A stretch of 64,000 bases of DNA. Source: Adiantum capillus-veneris. Lineage: Eukaryota; Streptophyta; Polypodiopsida; Polypodiales; Pteridaceae. Below are positions 29,996 through 43,050 of the stretch, one piece after another (the first letter of the stretch is position 1; every line of letters begins with the position of its first letter). The position numbers were made by a program, and so were the translations under genes. Location: NCBI GenBank assembly GCA_014529385.2, contig CM043950.1, positions 153,812,445 to 153,876,444 on the forward strand, written 5' to 3'. The notes below the pieces were generated by a model. It searched no databases. It was given only the letters and a program-made list of their open reading frames with translations, and had not been told where the DNA came from.

Positions 29996-32209
29996 TCAGG
30001 GGCCAGCATCTCTAGAGGGGAACTTCGCCACCGTCGTGTGTTGTTGTGCAGGGTAATCTTTATACATTGACAATGCATGCTCAAATGCTTGTTTTCCTAG
30101 CCCAATGTTTCCCCATTTCCTGCAAGCATCCAACACGGAATGCCACAAGGATAGATCAGGGCACATGGGCATCTTTCTTACTGTACTTACAATAGTCTCA
30201 AACTGGCCAGCGCGCCCAAACAGGTCAACAATACAAGAATAATGTTCATAGGCTGGAGCTATGCCATAGTCTTTGCTCATGGTATCAAAGTACGTTTGAC
30301 TGCTTCTCAGAAGACAGGTGCGGCTACAACCATTAAGAACAATAAGAAAGGTGACTGGATCCGGTCTAATACATTCTTGTAGCATTTCATTATAAAGCCT
30401 AGACACAATTGTGCTTTGCCCAAGCTGTGCATATCCTGCAATGAGAGAGTTCCATGAGATTATGTCCCTTTGCGGAAGTTCATCAAAGACTATTCGTGCT
30501 AAGGCAAGCCATCCCCACTTGGCATACATATCAATCAAGGTGTTGCCTACTACAATGTCCTTGTCAAGCAACCCCTTCCTTTCAATCTCACCATGTAGTT
30601 CTTGACCCACATCCGTGGCACCAACAGTACCACATGCTTTCAGGATGCTGATGAACGTGGCGATGTCTGCGGTGAGACCCGCAGACTGGAATTGCTCAAA
30701 GAGTGCGAGTGCATCTTCCCCTTCTCCACTCTCTGCGTACCCCATGAGAAGTGCATTCCATGTGACTATGTCTCGGTCTGGAAGCCTGTCAAACACTTGT
30801 TGCGCCTTCACAAGCAAGCCGGTCCTGGCATACATGTCAACCAAGGTGCTACCAACAATGAGGTCTGTTTCAAGCAATCCAAGTCTATCGATCTCAAAAT
30901 GTATCTCTTCACCCTTCTCCAAATCCTCTAGGTAGCCACAAGCTTTTAAGCCACACAAATACGTGACTGAATCTGGTAAGACCCCTTCAATTTGCATTTG
31001 ATTTAAACAATCAATAACCTCCTCAAAATACTCATGTTCTGTATAACCAGAGATTATTGCATTCCATGAGGCAACATCTCTTGCAGACACTATGGCTAAT
31101 GTCTCCTTAGCCCTCACAAGCCAGCCACATCTACAATATGTATCCACCAACACGCTGCCAAGATACAAGTTTCCTGCTAAAACTCCCCTTCTTTCAATGT
31201 CTGCATGTAGTTCTATACATTTACTCCTCCCTTGTATGCTGGCACAAGCTTTCAAACTCCACACATAAGTAACCGCATCTGGAGACACTCCCTCCAGCTG
31301 CATCTCTTCAAAACGCCTCAAAGCTTCTTCACCACGGCCATGCTCAGCATATCCTGCAATTAATGAAGTCCATGAAACAACATTTTTTACTGCAAGTCTG
31401 CCAAAGACTTCCTCCCCTTTTGCGAGCCATCCACACTTTGCGTACATATCAATCAGGGAGCAGCCAACCGAGAGGTGTCTTTCTAGGAATCCGCGTCTTT
31501 CAACTTCACAATGCATTTCCAAACCCTTGGATGCATATCCTGTCGTAGCACATGCTTTCAAGGAACAAAGATAGGTTATAACATTAGCAGAAGCACTTTG
31601 GCTTTGCATCTGGTCATAAAGCTCAAGTGCACTCTCAGCAAGCCCATATTCAACATATCCAGACAGTAGCACATTCCAAGAGACTTCATTTTTCTGTGGA
31701 AGCCCATAAAACACTTGCTTCGCTACATCGAGGAAACCGAATTTCGAGTACATATCAACCACAGTGTTGCCAACAAACAGATCTTGCTTGAGGAGACCAG
31801 TTCGAGCAGCCTCAGCATGTATGTCAATGCCCCTTTTAATATCTTTCAGTTTGATACAAGCCTTCAGCAGGGTAATAAGAGTCTCACTGCTTGGAGATAG
31901 AGAAATATCCTTTTGCATGTCCTCGTAAAGAAGAAAAGCAGAATCAGTCCTTCCATTTTCCACATAGCCACTGATGAGAGAGGTCCAACTCAATGCAACT
32001 CTGAAAACCAACTTGTCAAAAATGAGTCGAGCAGTTCCTAAACTTCCAATTCCTGCCAGCATAACAACAAGGAAATTCCCCAATGATATGTGGGTTTCCT
32101 GACCGTTCTTCTGAATATACATGTGCATGCAATGTGCTGCCAAATAATTTGCCTTTCTCAAATTCAGCATAATACAAGCCAGAAATTGAACAGATGGCTG
32201 GGGTAACAT
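29996..32209 (-). CDS. PLS-class pentatricopeptide repeat protein
   Basis: 737 codons, no introns, ATG at 32209 (first in-frame ATG after a stop). PPR proteins bind organellar RNA one base per repeat; PLS-class members usually guide C-to-U (in ferns also U-to-C) editing, or sometimes splicing or processing. Six regular P-L-S cycles of 102-103 residues are marked by [ST]W at residues 75, 178, 280, 382, 484 and 586, each followed by N/T-x-[LI]-[IL]-x-GY. Sentences such as VGNTLIDMYAK and LKAC recur between them. The end (about 690-725: LWHSVLDACRKWGNIGLGKQ) looks like an E1 motif, then the protein stops without E2 or DYW domains, so it would need a partner deaminase if it edits. No clear targeting peptide is at this start, and an open frame just upstream suggests the true N-terminus may be longer or frameshifted. 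This is the only convincing host gene in the window. Confidence 0.9.
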   Translation of the reverse strand: MLPQPSVQFLACIMLNLRKANYLAAHCMHMYIQKNGQETHISLGNFLVVMLAGIGSLGTARLIFDKLVFRVALSWTSLISGYVENGRTDSAFLLYEDMQKDISLSPSSETLITLLKACIKLKDIKRGIDIHAEAARTGLLKQDLFVGNTVVDMYSKFGFLDVAKQVFYGLPQKNEVSWNVLLSGYVEYGLAESALELYDQMQSQSASANVITYLCSLKACATTGYASKGLEMHCEVERRGFLERHLSVGCSLIDMYAKCGWLAKGEEVFGRLAVKNVVSWTSLIAGYAEHGRGEEALRRFEEMQLEGVSPDAVTYVWSLKACASIQGRSKCIELHADIERRGVLAGNLYLGSVLVDTYCRCGWLVRAKETLAIVSARDVASWNAIISGYTEHEYFEEVIDCLNQMQIEGVLPDSVTYLCGLKACGYLEDLEKGEEIHFEIDRLGLLETDLIVGSTLVDMYARTGLLVKAQQVFDRLPDRDIVTWNALLMGYAESGEGEDALALFEQFQSAGLTADIATFISILKACGTVGATDVGQELHGEIERKGLLDKDIVVGNTLIDMYAKWGWLALARIVFDELPQRDIISWNSLIAGYAQLGQSTIVSRLYNEMLQECIRPDPVTFLIVLNGCSRTCLLRSSQTYFDTMSKDYGIAPAYEHYSCIVDLFGRAGQFETIVSTVRKMPMCPDLSLWHSVLDACRKWGNIGLGKQAFEHALSMYKDYPAQQHTTVAKFPSRDAGP

Positions 32210-32222
32210 CTGAAGAGAGAGC

Positions 32223-32426
32223 TCAGGGCATGCTCATCCACTGTATTCCTTGACGTCCTGCCCACGATCTCGGATAGGAAGGACGCCACCGTTTCTTCTT
32301 CATTTTTTTGAGTGCCACCTTTAAACTTAACTTGTCATGTTGTTTTACTCGGGGGTAGAGGAGCCCTGTGCAATTTTGCGTGCGCATATTCCAACCACCT
32401 TTGCCTCTGCACAGATGAACAGACAT
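32223..32426 (-). other. Short frame directly upstream of the PPR gene
   Basis: 67 codons ending 14 bp before the PPR ATG, in another frame. It has a Lys/Arg-rich run (LKKMKKKRWRP) and ends WMSMP. It could be an upstream ORF, the displaced N-terminal targeting region of the PPR gene, or chance. Confidence 0.25.
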
Positions 32427-32596
32427 ATTTAGAGAATTTCAAGCAGACAATGTCCTTTTGAGAAAAAAAGGGAATGTGACCCAATCGTGCAGGCATCTGC
32501 TCTCATCGATCAGACACGCATGTACGCTGTGGGTTTCATTGTACGATACACAAGCTGTTTTCCGACGCAATTTGCTTCCAGGATGGTATCTCAGAT

Positions 32597-32598
<2 letters not shown>

Positions 32599-32642
<44 letters not shown>
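32599..32642. repeat. (CT)n microsatellite upstream of the PPR gene
   Basis: About 22 CT units, 390 bp before the PPR start codon. Confidence 0.96.
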
Positions 32643-32643
<1 letters not shown>

Positions 32644-32699
32644 GTATGAAGCCTAAGCACGATGCAGAAGTGCGAAATCAATGCAGCTGGCTTTGTTGA

Positions 32700-34892
32700 C
32701 GTAATAATAAATCTAATTTGTATTTTGCTCTCAGTTTGAACTTTGATTGTTAAATTTAACAGTGGTCGCCCTTTAGTGTATTTTTAACCGGCTAAGAGCC
32801 TGGTCGCATGAAGCAAATATCCAGCCTTTACAGCAGGGCTAACACATTACAAGGCTGGCTGGTAGGAGATCTCACCGCCATCTTGTTGTTTAAGCAATTC
32901 CACCTTTCTCAATAGTGAGATTTTCACCCCTATTAATAACGCGGGAGCCCTCCTCCTCATTAAAATGATATCTAATGGACACGTTTTGCCTAGTCTTTAA
33001 CGTATGCACTCTACTCCACAACGTGTAATGGTTTCTGGTAATTTCTCTATGGACGTTAAGACTCCCTGCAAGCTCCATGTGAATAGTCCCCCCCCCCCCC
33101 CGCCCCCGTCCCTCTCTCTCTCTCAAACACACACACACACACACACACACAGAGCTTGTTTCTCTATCGTGAAAGCTTCCATTCTCTTCAGCTTGTTCCC
33201 TTTTTATAATAATTTTGAGTTCTACAATATAATATGGCTTTGAAAATCTCTTTTTTAACTCTAATTGTAATCTTTACAAGTGCTTGCAAATGGAAAAATT
33301 CACTCTAGACCTTAACATGGAGTGGTGTGAAGATAATGAAACAGTGCCTTGCAACCAGAATTCTCCAACTTGGGGTGTTCAAATCTTTCCATTTTCGAAG
33401 CCTATGGATGAGAATGTGCAGTCCTACTTCTCCCAAGCTACATTGCATTGTACGTTATACGGTGTACATATAATACAATTTAAACGGGTGTATTATATGA
33501 TACCTTTGATTACTCCGTCGTATTATACGGTGGTGCCACATTAGCAAATTTTCGTCTCGTATAATTTCTTGATCCAAATATATTTCGATCGAAATACATT
33601 TTGATCAAGATATTAGCTAATATAAAGCAAAAGATTCATACTTTGTGCTCATTTTAGATTGGCTCTCTCTTGAAAGCAATGCATTGAACTTACCGTGAAA
33701 TGTGAGTTCTAAAGCACAAAAAAAACAAAACAAAAACTTTTAATTTATTATTCAAAGTAAAATATATAGTTAAGATAGAAAGATGGATTAGTTAAGTATA
33801 GTAATTAAAATTTAGCTTAGTTGAATTTTAGGCAAGTGAAATTTAATATTTTGATTTGGGTAGAGTTTATTGCACCTTTAGAAGTAGTTTTAGGTAGAGT
33901 AGTTAGTGATTGTTTGCCTTGTGTAGAGGAAACTCATGCTTGGAAGTGATTTATTGTATCTAGAGTTAGTAGTTACTTGCCTTATGTTAAGCTATGCTCA
34001 TGTCTTGAAGTAACTTAGGTTAGATTTATCTAATGGTTGTTTGTCATGTGTAGAGTAATACTCACAATGGGGGCAATCTAAGTAGCTTAAATAGTAATCT
34101 CAATAGGACATGCTAGAATCATGTCACAATGTTGCATTGTGATGGCCATTGCTTCTTCTAACACTGTCTGCAAAGTTGGTTTGCTTCCTAGCTAGTCCTT
34201 GAAGATCTTTGTTGCATAGACTGGATCTTTGAAAAGAGGATGGGCTATTGAGACTTGCGTTACATTGGCATAGTGCCCTTCATGAAGTTGGGTTGCCTAC
34301 AGGTGAAATATAGAGAGCTCACCCAGCAAACGTAAGATACAAGGACACGTAGTCTCATCCAAAGTCCCAACCTTTGAAGGTTGTTCTAAGGGCTCAACGG
34401 CTAATGTAGTAGCTACATCCTCTTTAGTCCTAGGGCATTAGAAGAGCCTTCTCCTTTGTCTTTGCCCTTCACCTATAAATGTAGCTATGAAACAAGTTGT
34501 ATCCGCTCTTTTATTCTTGGCTTGGTCTTGATTTCTGGGTGAACCATACTCTCAAGACTTTTGAGGACTTGTCCTAAGAGTTGCTTCATTGTGTTGTGCA
34601 TAACACCGTTTGCGCAAAGAGCCGGATCAAATGTTGAGGAGAATATAGCACACAACCTCGCAAAACAATGATCCACAAGTTGAGTCACGAAATCGTTGAA
34701 CATGGACTAAAGTGGATCAAAGGTATGACAAATACGATCCTATGAAGCAAGATAGAGGTAGACAATAAGAGGGTCGCAAATGGTCTTGTGATGTTGTTGT
34801 AATATTTTCAACTATATCATGGTAATATGGCTATAAGAACATAAAGAAAAGATGTGATAATATGGCTATAAGTACATAAAGAAAATAACACA
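32700..34892. other. Intergenic, no recognisable gene
   Basis: Holds a C homopolymer with CT and CA runs (about 33090-33150), a cluster of ATTATACGGTG words in both orientations (33450-33545), an AT-rich stretch, and a 36-39-bp direct repeat (TAATATGGCTATAAG.ACATAAAGAAAA, about 34820-34890). The frames at 33284-33544 and 34485-34703 match no family I know. Confidence 0.5.
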
Positions 34893-36066
<1,174 letters not shown>

Positions 36067-36071
36067 ATCTA

Positions 36072-36075
<4 letters not shown>

Positions 36076-36157
<82 letters not shown>

Positions 36158-36166
36158 TCCTCCATC

Positions 36167-36247
<81 letters not shown>
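36076..36247. repeat. (CT)n array with two interruptions
   Basis: CT units broken twice by CCATCCCCTCTT-type segments, themselves a duplicated motif. Confidence 0.95.
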
Positions 36248-36250
<3 letters not shown>

Positions 36251-36459
36251 GGCCCCGTGGGGGGGAGGTCCACGTGGCATGGCCACGTGGATTACGGGTT
36301 GCACGTAGTCCACAACATGGACTCCCACACAAATGGAACTATCCATGTGGCAAGCCAGAGGGGCGCCAAGGGTTAGTGTTTCTATGTGACTGGCCATGTG
36401 GACTGCAGGCGACCGACAGTCCACGTGGATCACCACATAGGTGGGGTCGTCGACGGGGT

Positions 36460-36460
<1 letters not shown>
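36248..36460. other. GC-rich island with CACGTG palindromes between CT and GA arrays
   Basis: 213 bp with three CACGTG palindromes (36271, 36284, 36422) and several CATGTG variants in CCAYGTGG context. Left flank is CT, right flank GA on the same strand, so the flanks are complementary. Confidence 0.75.
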
Positions 36461-36521
<61 letters not shown>

Positions 36522-36611
36522 GTCTATAGAGAGAGATATAGAGGGTGTGTGTGTAGAGAGAGAGAGAGGGGGGTTAGAGAGAGAGTAAGTGAGTGAGAGA
36601 GAGGGTGTGTG

Positions 36612-36652
<41 letters not shown>

Positions 36653-36776
36653 TGTGTAGAGAGAGAGTGCGTGTAGAGAGTGTGTGTAGAGAGAGGTATG
36701 GAGAGTGGGTGAGTAGAAAAAGAGAAGGAAAGTGTGTGGAAAGAGAGAAAATGTGTGTGTAGAGAGAGAGAGATGT
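36461..36776. repeat. (GA)n and degenerate GA/GT repeats
   Basis: A pure GA array to about 36518, then irregular mixtures of GAGAGA and GTGTGT with TAGAGAG punctuation. Confidence 0.93.
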
Positions 36777-36881
36777 AATTTTAATATAATTATAGTTCAA
36801 CGCCATGTCCCTATTATAATTTTTATATAATCTTGTTGAACATTATTCTTGGTGTTAAATGATTTGGGTGTATACTTGTCC

Positions 36882-36882
<1 letters not shown>

Positions 36883-36968
<86 letters not shown>
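36883..36968. repeat. Compound (TG)n(GA)n microsatellite
   Basis: Same compound design as 28050-28148. Confidence 0.95.
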
Positions 36969-36969
<1 letters not shown>

Positions 36970-36970
<1 letters not shown>

Positions 36971-37653
36971 ATACATGAGAAGGGAGAGAGAGACCTTTTT
37001 TGCTCAAGGGATCACAATCTTTGATTGAGTTGTGTTAAATATTTGAAAGAGTACTTTCTTTTTCTTTCTTGAGTACTTGGGTTGATATACCTTTGCTTTT
37101 CTGGGTTGCTCCCTAGAGGTTTTGTTTGGGTTAGCAATTGACTTGAAGTTTTGAAAGCTTGACTTGCTTGAAGAAGCTAATCCATTAGGGTTTTTTTGAT
37201 GTTGAAGCATATTTTGTCACACCTTTTGTGTTAATCGGTGGAAGGTCCACTTGGCTTTACCTTTGTCCTGCAGGATTTGTCTTTGCTTCTTGTGGGTTTT
37301 GTAACTCTGAATCTAGCATTACTGGTACTTGTATATGTTGCTTACTATCTCTTGGAAAGTAGAGTAATAGCATTGTATAATTTTTGTAGGCCTTGTGCAA
37401 AGAGGAGGACATGCAAAGCAAAGAGAGGGAGAACACAAAGCAAAGAGGAGGACATGCATGCCCTCCACGTCCTTCGTTCTTCTCTCGGTCCAATCCAAAA
37501 TGAGAAGCAATAACAAGCCACCTTTTAGACCAACAGGAAGCAAGGTAGTGACCCCATCACCAGCTTCAATTGAGGTGGTTTGCCTATGTCATGGAGCCAA
37601 GGTGGATTGAACTATGAGATAAATGGTGGATGTAGGGAGAGAAAATGGGAGAA

Positions 37654-37658
<5 letters not shown>
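36970..37658. other. No recognisable gene
   Basis: Unique-looking sequence with a short duplication around AAAGAGGAGGACATGCA (about 37400-37455). Open frames are under 92 codons and match nothing known to me. Confidence 0.5.

Positions 37659-37748
<90 letters not shown>
37659..37748. repeat. (GA)n microsatellite
   Basis: About 45 uninterrupted GA units. Confidence 0.97.
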
Positions 37749-37750
<2 letters not shown>

Positions 37751-38063
37751 AATTCATTAACTGCAAGATTGTTTCATACATGCATGCTTGCAAAGGGGCA
37801 TCTATGAAGGCAGGCACTAAAATTTTCAATAACATCTCCTAGATTCCAGCTAAAAGGAATTTTCAAAATAATGTATGCCCTACTAGAAGGAAGAAAATTA
37901 CAAAAAGTGGTGCCAACAATGCCACCTCGATACACGATTATATAGAACGGGGGAGACATGAGCAAGGTACAAAGCAACCAGAGCAGATACTGTAATGGAA
38001 ATTGATATTTTGTTATTTATTGCAGTTGACAGGTGGAAAAACCTGACCAAGTTATGGACTATG
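37749..38063. other. Left flank of element G
   Basis: No gene seen. It ends with CTATG, the target duplication of element G, and continues across G at 43051. Confidence 0.5.
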
Positions 38064-38216
38064 TGTCATGCCAAGGGTAGGACTAGACGGGCATGGCCCG
38101 GGCAATGTGCCGGACACACATGCAGTAAAGGGGTCTATATATGGAAGAGGGCCAGGGGCCTATATATAGGATGGTTGGGATGTTATTCGCATGTCTATCT
38201 ACCCGCCGGCCTCACA
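38064..38216 (+). repeat. Element G 5' LTR
   Basis: Very short LTR with two TATA-like boxes (TCTATATATGG near 38130 and CCTATATATAGG near 38158). Confidence 0.93.
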
Positions 38217-38217
38217 T

Positions 38218-38229
38218 TGGTATCAGAGC
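38218..38229 (+). other. Element G primer binding site (initiator tRNA-Met)
   Basis: TGGTATCAGAGC, one base after the LTR. Confidence 0.95.
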
Positions 38230-41200
38230 TCAGGGGAGATGGGGAGGAGCAGGGAGAAGCTTGGAGGCATGGTGCTTTTCTGTGTGTGTGTGTGCGTGTG
38301 TGTGTGTGTGTTCATGGAAGCTTGGTATACGTATTTTCTCTCGATCTTGTCCCAAGGGGCGCCATGCATTCGATCATGCACGGCATGCAAGAAAGGTTTG
38401 GTCGAGAGGAAAACTCAACAACGAGGGCAGTGGAAGCGGCTGCTTACACAAACCAAGCCGTGGAGAGGAGGACGAAGGTCCGCGGGATACAACCCAGAGT
38501 TGGGGAATGACAGAGGGTCGAATTTTGCAAAACTGGCAGCTATGAGCATCGTTGGGGTCGCGCTGCATCTGGGAGAAAATCTCGATGCTACAGCATGACC
38601 ATCATAGCAACAGGTCGTGAGTTACCTCCCTCTTTACCTCTGCGCAGTTCGTTCTGCCCACCATGTCCAATTGTGAAGCTTTTTGTTCACACCGGCCAGC
38701 GTCCAAGGTTTGAATTGATCATTTATTTTAGGCTTGGGGTGCATGCACACCCCGTGAAGCAGAACAGGTTTCTGACCAACAGTTTGCCGATGAAGTCATG
38801 CCGGCAGCAGAAGCACATAACAGTTTTTGATTGTTGTGAATGTTTGCATGTCATGTCGGCAGCGGAGTAAAATTCAAGGAAACTCGCACACACAAGGTAT
38901 GTGGCTGACAAGGTCGTGGAGCTACGAGCAGAGAATTGAAAACAGTCAAGTTCTCTTTGAAATCGGAAAACATCCTTAATGCTTTAGAACTTCGGTAGAC
39001 ACCAATTTTCATGAAGAAGCACAAAACCAAAGCGGGTTTTGATTATGGGAAAGGTAACCATTATGAGAATGAGCAAGATTCGTCGGCAGGCGTACTTAAT
39101 AAGGTACGCAGTTGATTTTTATTTATTGAGCATGTGCTTGATAACTATGGTATGTCAATGACCGTCTATGATTGATTAAGGATATCATTCATAGAGTCCA
39201 GTAGGTACACGATGAATGCTCGACAGGGTCGACTTTCTTTTGCTATGACATATGTTTGTTAGCATAAATATCCTTTCGCTATGAGCTCTCAAGAACTCCC
39301 TAAGTGGTTAAGGTAAGAAAGGCTTCTAGTTCGGCATCTTGCATTGAGATTTCCCCGTCTGGATTATGCTATGAGCATAACAACTTGGAGGGATTTATCA
39401 ATTTGCCTGCATGTTATTTCATCACGTGCAAAGACGGAGTATATGATACACAAGACAACTCTCTCTCGCGTAGTAGAATCGACTATGAGGCAGTTTCGAG
39501 CAAGTTTTTCTTGCGCCACTTCAAGACAACTGGATACAGCAATGACCAGGTTAGACAATTTTTAAGTTTATTAGTTTTTTTTTCCATGTTTACACTTTTA
39601 CTTGGAAACGATTGTTTTGTGCAAAGAAAAGTGCTTTGGCAGTTTTACACGAAGCAAGGCTTCTCTCTTGCGCCAAGATATTTCCCATTGACTTAGTATT
39701 AAGGGCATTGGCACGCAAGTTTGGGAAGCTGGTACGATCAGCAATTTGCTCCCATTTTAGGTGTGGCAACATCACGTTATGATGTATCACTACCAATGCA
39801 GACTGTGCAAGGCACTTAAGGTTTTGGCTCTCACGCTTGAGACCGTCATAGTAGCCAAGGGCTCACAACCTTGCATGCAAGGCACGTTAGCTAGGTGGAC
39901 TGACCTCCACCACATCATGGATTACGCTTCAGCTATAACACCAGACACTTTGTCAAGGACAAGATATGTTATGGATTGTTTAACATGATTTTTGGTTGCT
40001 AGCAACACACAACAACTAAAAAGAACCTAAATCTAGGACTTATTTCACTGGCAAAGTGCCAATGCTAAGTCATTTTCATACAATCACGCCCTGCAAGGCA
40101 GGTAGATCAAGATGTGGTTGTGTTTTTCTGTTACCTCTCTCAATGAGAGAGTCATAGCAGACACTTGTTGCATGCTTATAGGATACACTGCGTGTTAGGC
40201 ATAAGATGCACACGAGCATGGCAATCAACTATACACGTCATAGTCATTCAAGGAAAGTTCCACAGCCCAGCATGCTCTTCTTCTCTCTCTTCTCTCTCTT
40301 TAAGGGAATAATGAAAATCTTCTAGGAAGTTTTTGATACGTGTTTTGCTCGTGAGTCAGCCTGAGCCAAGGTTCTCTAACTCTCAGCTAGCACGTGGCTA
40401 AGATGTTAATCAAATTAGTCTTCATCGGTTCGTCGAACACTAATTTGCACAAGGGCTATGAGCCACACAGGATAAGAGCCATTGTCAGGCCAAGGGTAAG
40501 ACCCAACTATTGGCATTCTTTGGGTGATTGTTTTCAAGAGTGAATAGATCTACCCAGGGAAGTATACATCGACGTTAAGGGACAAGCAAGGGTCTTGTCA
40601 TTCAAGATGTTTTCAGTGCGACACTCAAGTTGAGTTTTTGATAAATCTTCAACTCACAGCAGCTGATCTATCCCATGGAGTCTAGAGGCAGCAAAAAGTT
40701 GAGACAGCATGGCTGTCCACAAGAGCTAGGTAGTTCACTTGTGTGGATTTCTTGCTCTCTCTATAGCACTATGGAGTGTCTATGGACATATTGTTTGGGG
40801 TACGACCCGGGGGGTGACTGCTAAATCACCCCATAGGCATTGAGGATCATAGTTTGATCTCTTCCAGTTAAACTTTCAAGGAAATAATTCCGCAATCTAC
40901 CACACGGTAGCAAACGAATTCAACTTTTCGAGTTGATTCCAATCATTATGTACACGGTTAACTATGTTGGTTACTATTGCCTGCTAGTTGAGCAGTTTCT
41001 ACAGAGGGTCTTACCAAGGGGTTTGACTACGTAGATGTTAACCAAAGGGGTTGGATTGCGCAGGCACCACCCACGATTTCCAGTGCAAGTCGTATACATA
41101 CGCTTGAATGTTTCAAAGCCATGACCAAGGGAATGTTGGAACACAGTATTTTGGAACGTCCCGTTCACTACACCTTATGTTGTTATGAACCTAGTTGTAG

Positions 41201-42880
41201 GGTTCGATTTGGCACATGTTGTCACATGGGATGCAACATGGTCTAGGAACTCAAGGAGTTCAGTTTAGCCAGTGTGGAGCATGATAATGAGGGTCCCTCT
41301 CACTCATGTCACGGAGTGTTTGCAGTTACCTCCACACACAAGTACCAGCTCGTACTTGATGGATGTCGCTTTTCTTGATATCCTTGTTTGAGACATATTC
41401 CACATGTGGAGAATATGAGTCTCTTGGACTGACACTGGCGCCAACTTTTTATCAATGTGTCGCGACGAAGTCCCTAGGTGCTGGTCGCATCCATTGGTTC
41501 GACCATTTTAAGCACACAGTATCATGAGCAATTTCAGTGGCCAGAAATTGTCGGGTACTAAGTACAAACTTGTTACGATTACAAGTGCTGTGAAACCACC
41601 TTAATTTAGGGTCGTTTCTACATATAGCTAAGTATGCTATGTACATGAGAATGTCTCATGGTTGGTACCTAGAGGTGACTGGGTTGTCACATTCTGTTAT
41701 GGTCCAACTTTTGTTGCAAAATATGCTATATTCATGAGAATGTCTCATGGTTGATACCTAGGTGTGATCGGGTTGTCACATTCTATATGGTCCAAATTTG
41801 TTGCAAGACTTTCACGTACGTACCGTGGAAAGTCTCGTCATGGAATTGCGGTTCGGATATGTTCGTGTTTAATGCATGCACACTAGGTGTTATGGGACCT
41901 AGTGTTTAACACAAATTATTCGGAGCGGCATGCAAATTCATGGACATTATTGTTTCTGCAATTTTTTGCACTGCTAGTGCAATCTCTCTTGCAGATTTAG
42001 TATGAGATTCCACCCTGCCATACAAGGTGATGGCTGTGTATGGGTGTTCATGATTGGCTGCTTGAAACTCCAATCAGCTTTCAACCTAGTTGGTTGTCTC
42101 CATTCCATATCGAGTATATGGCTAGATACTCAATGATTGAGTCATAGTTGTCATCAGTCGTGGGCGACTATCTGTAAGGGGTTGGGAGAAAGCACCTCAC
42201 TCTTACTGTTGCTATTCATCCCGCGTAGGATGAGCAACTTACAAGCATTCTATTTAGTACTAAAGGATATGCAAAGTGCATACATTAGTAAAGCACGCTA
42301 AAGGATATGCTAAGTGCATACGTTAGCGAGAAGTGAAACAACTAGATCGTTTACCTTTCTGGTTTGGAGTTTGCTTCATATGATGAAAGGAATATTACGG
42401 CTAGTTCTAGTCTCTGCCTGTTATTCTCAAGTTATCAACCTTAATCATCAGTTTGGATGAGGTTGACTATTGGCAAGAAACCACCGCAAGTCAAGGACTT
42501 GGTTGCTGCTGATGAGTATGTCAGCATAGTACTTTCATGGAAAGATGAGCCAAGGTTATATTGCACATTCCAGTACCTTCAGAAAGTCTGAAACCTGGGT
42601 ATGCATTTAAACACCTCTTAGTTGTGATAACTCATTAGCATTCTCAAGTGACTTCTACATGGAGCCTTCACGCTTTTTTGATTATGAGTCGGTTAACCAC
42701 GACGGTTGCAAAGGGACAACAATGTAGAAAATCAAGATGTTACTCTTGCTTTCATTGAACTTCCCAATGACCCGGGTTCCACTTCAACGAACCGTTGGAT
42801 CCATGAGGGATGCCACGGTGGGAAACATTAGTGTTCTTATGAAGATACCACCACTTGTGTTTTCGAGGACAAAAACGCTT
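38230..42880 (+). other. Element G interior
   Basis: Contains a GT array (about 38281-38312). The longest frames are about 130-170 codons, e.g. 39304-39696, with no family match. Two near-copies of CTAAAGGATATGCWAAGTGCATAC lie at about 42262-42320. Another repeated phrase, GAGAATGTCTCATGGTTGRTACCTAG, occurs near 41646 and 41735. Confidence 0.7.
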
Positions 42881-42884
42881 CTCC

Positions 42885-42897
42885 AAGGGGGGAGTAA
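42885..42897 (+). other. Element G polypurine tract
   Basis: AAGGGGGGAGTAA directly before the 3' LTR. Confidence 0.9.
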
Positions 42898-43050
42898 TGT
42901 CATGCCAAGGGTAGGACTAAACGGGCACGGCCCCGGCAATGTGCCGGACATGCATGCAGTAAAGGGGTCTATACATGGAAGAGGGCCAGGGGCCTATATA
43001 TAGGATGGTTGGGAGGTTATTCACATGTCTGTCTACCCGCCGGCCTCACA
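42898..43050 (+). repeat. Element G 3' LTR
   Basis: Same 153-bp length as the 5' LTR. Confidence 0.93.

Larger units (their letters stand above)
38064..43050 (+). mobile_element. Element G: LTR retrotransposon with 153-bp LTRs and no recognisable gag-pol
   Basis: 4,987 bp; LTRs at 38064-38216 and 42898-43050, each 153 bp, TGTCATGCC...GCCTCACA, with about nine differences. TSD CTATG (38059-38063, 43051-43055). The initiator-Met PBS TGGTATCAGAGC is at 38218-38229, and the PPT region is CCAAGGGGGGAGTAA before 42898. The sequence just before the PPT (TTCGAGGACAAAAACGCTTC) resembles the pol end of Ty3/gypsy elements. The 4.7-kb interior has only short open frames; no zinc knuckle, protease, YVDD or integrase motif was found on either strand. 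It is non-autonomous, either heavily decayed or a distinct non-coding family. Confidence 0.93.

Noticed and set aside
39304-39696. 130-codon frame in element G as a gene
   Set aside because: No motif or family, and frames of this size occur by chance in 4.7 kb; kept only as part of the element interior.
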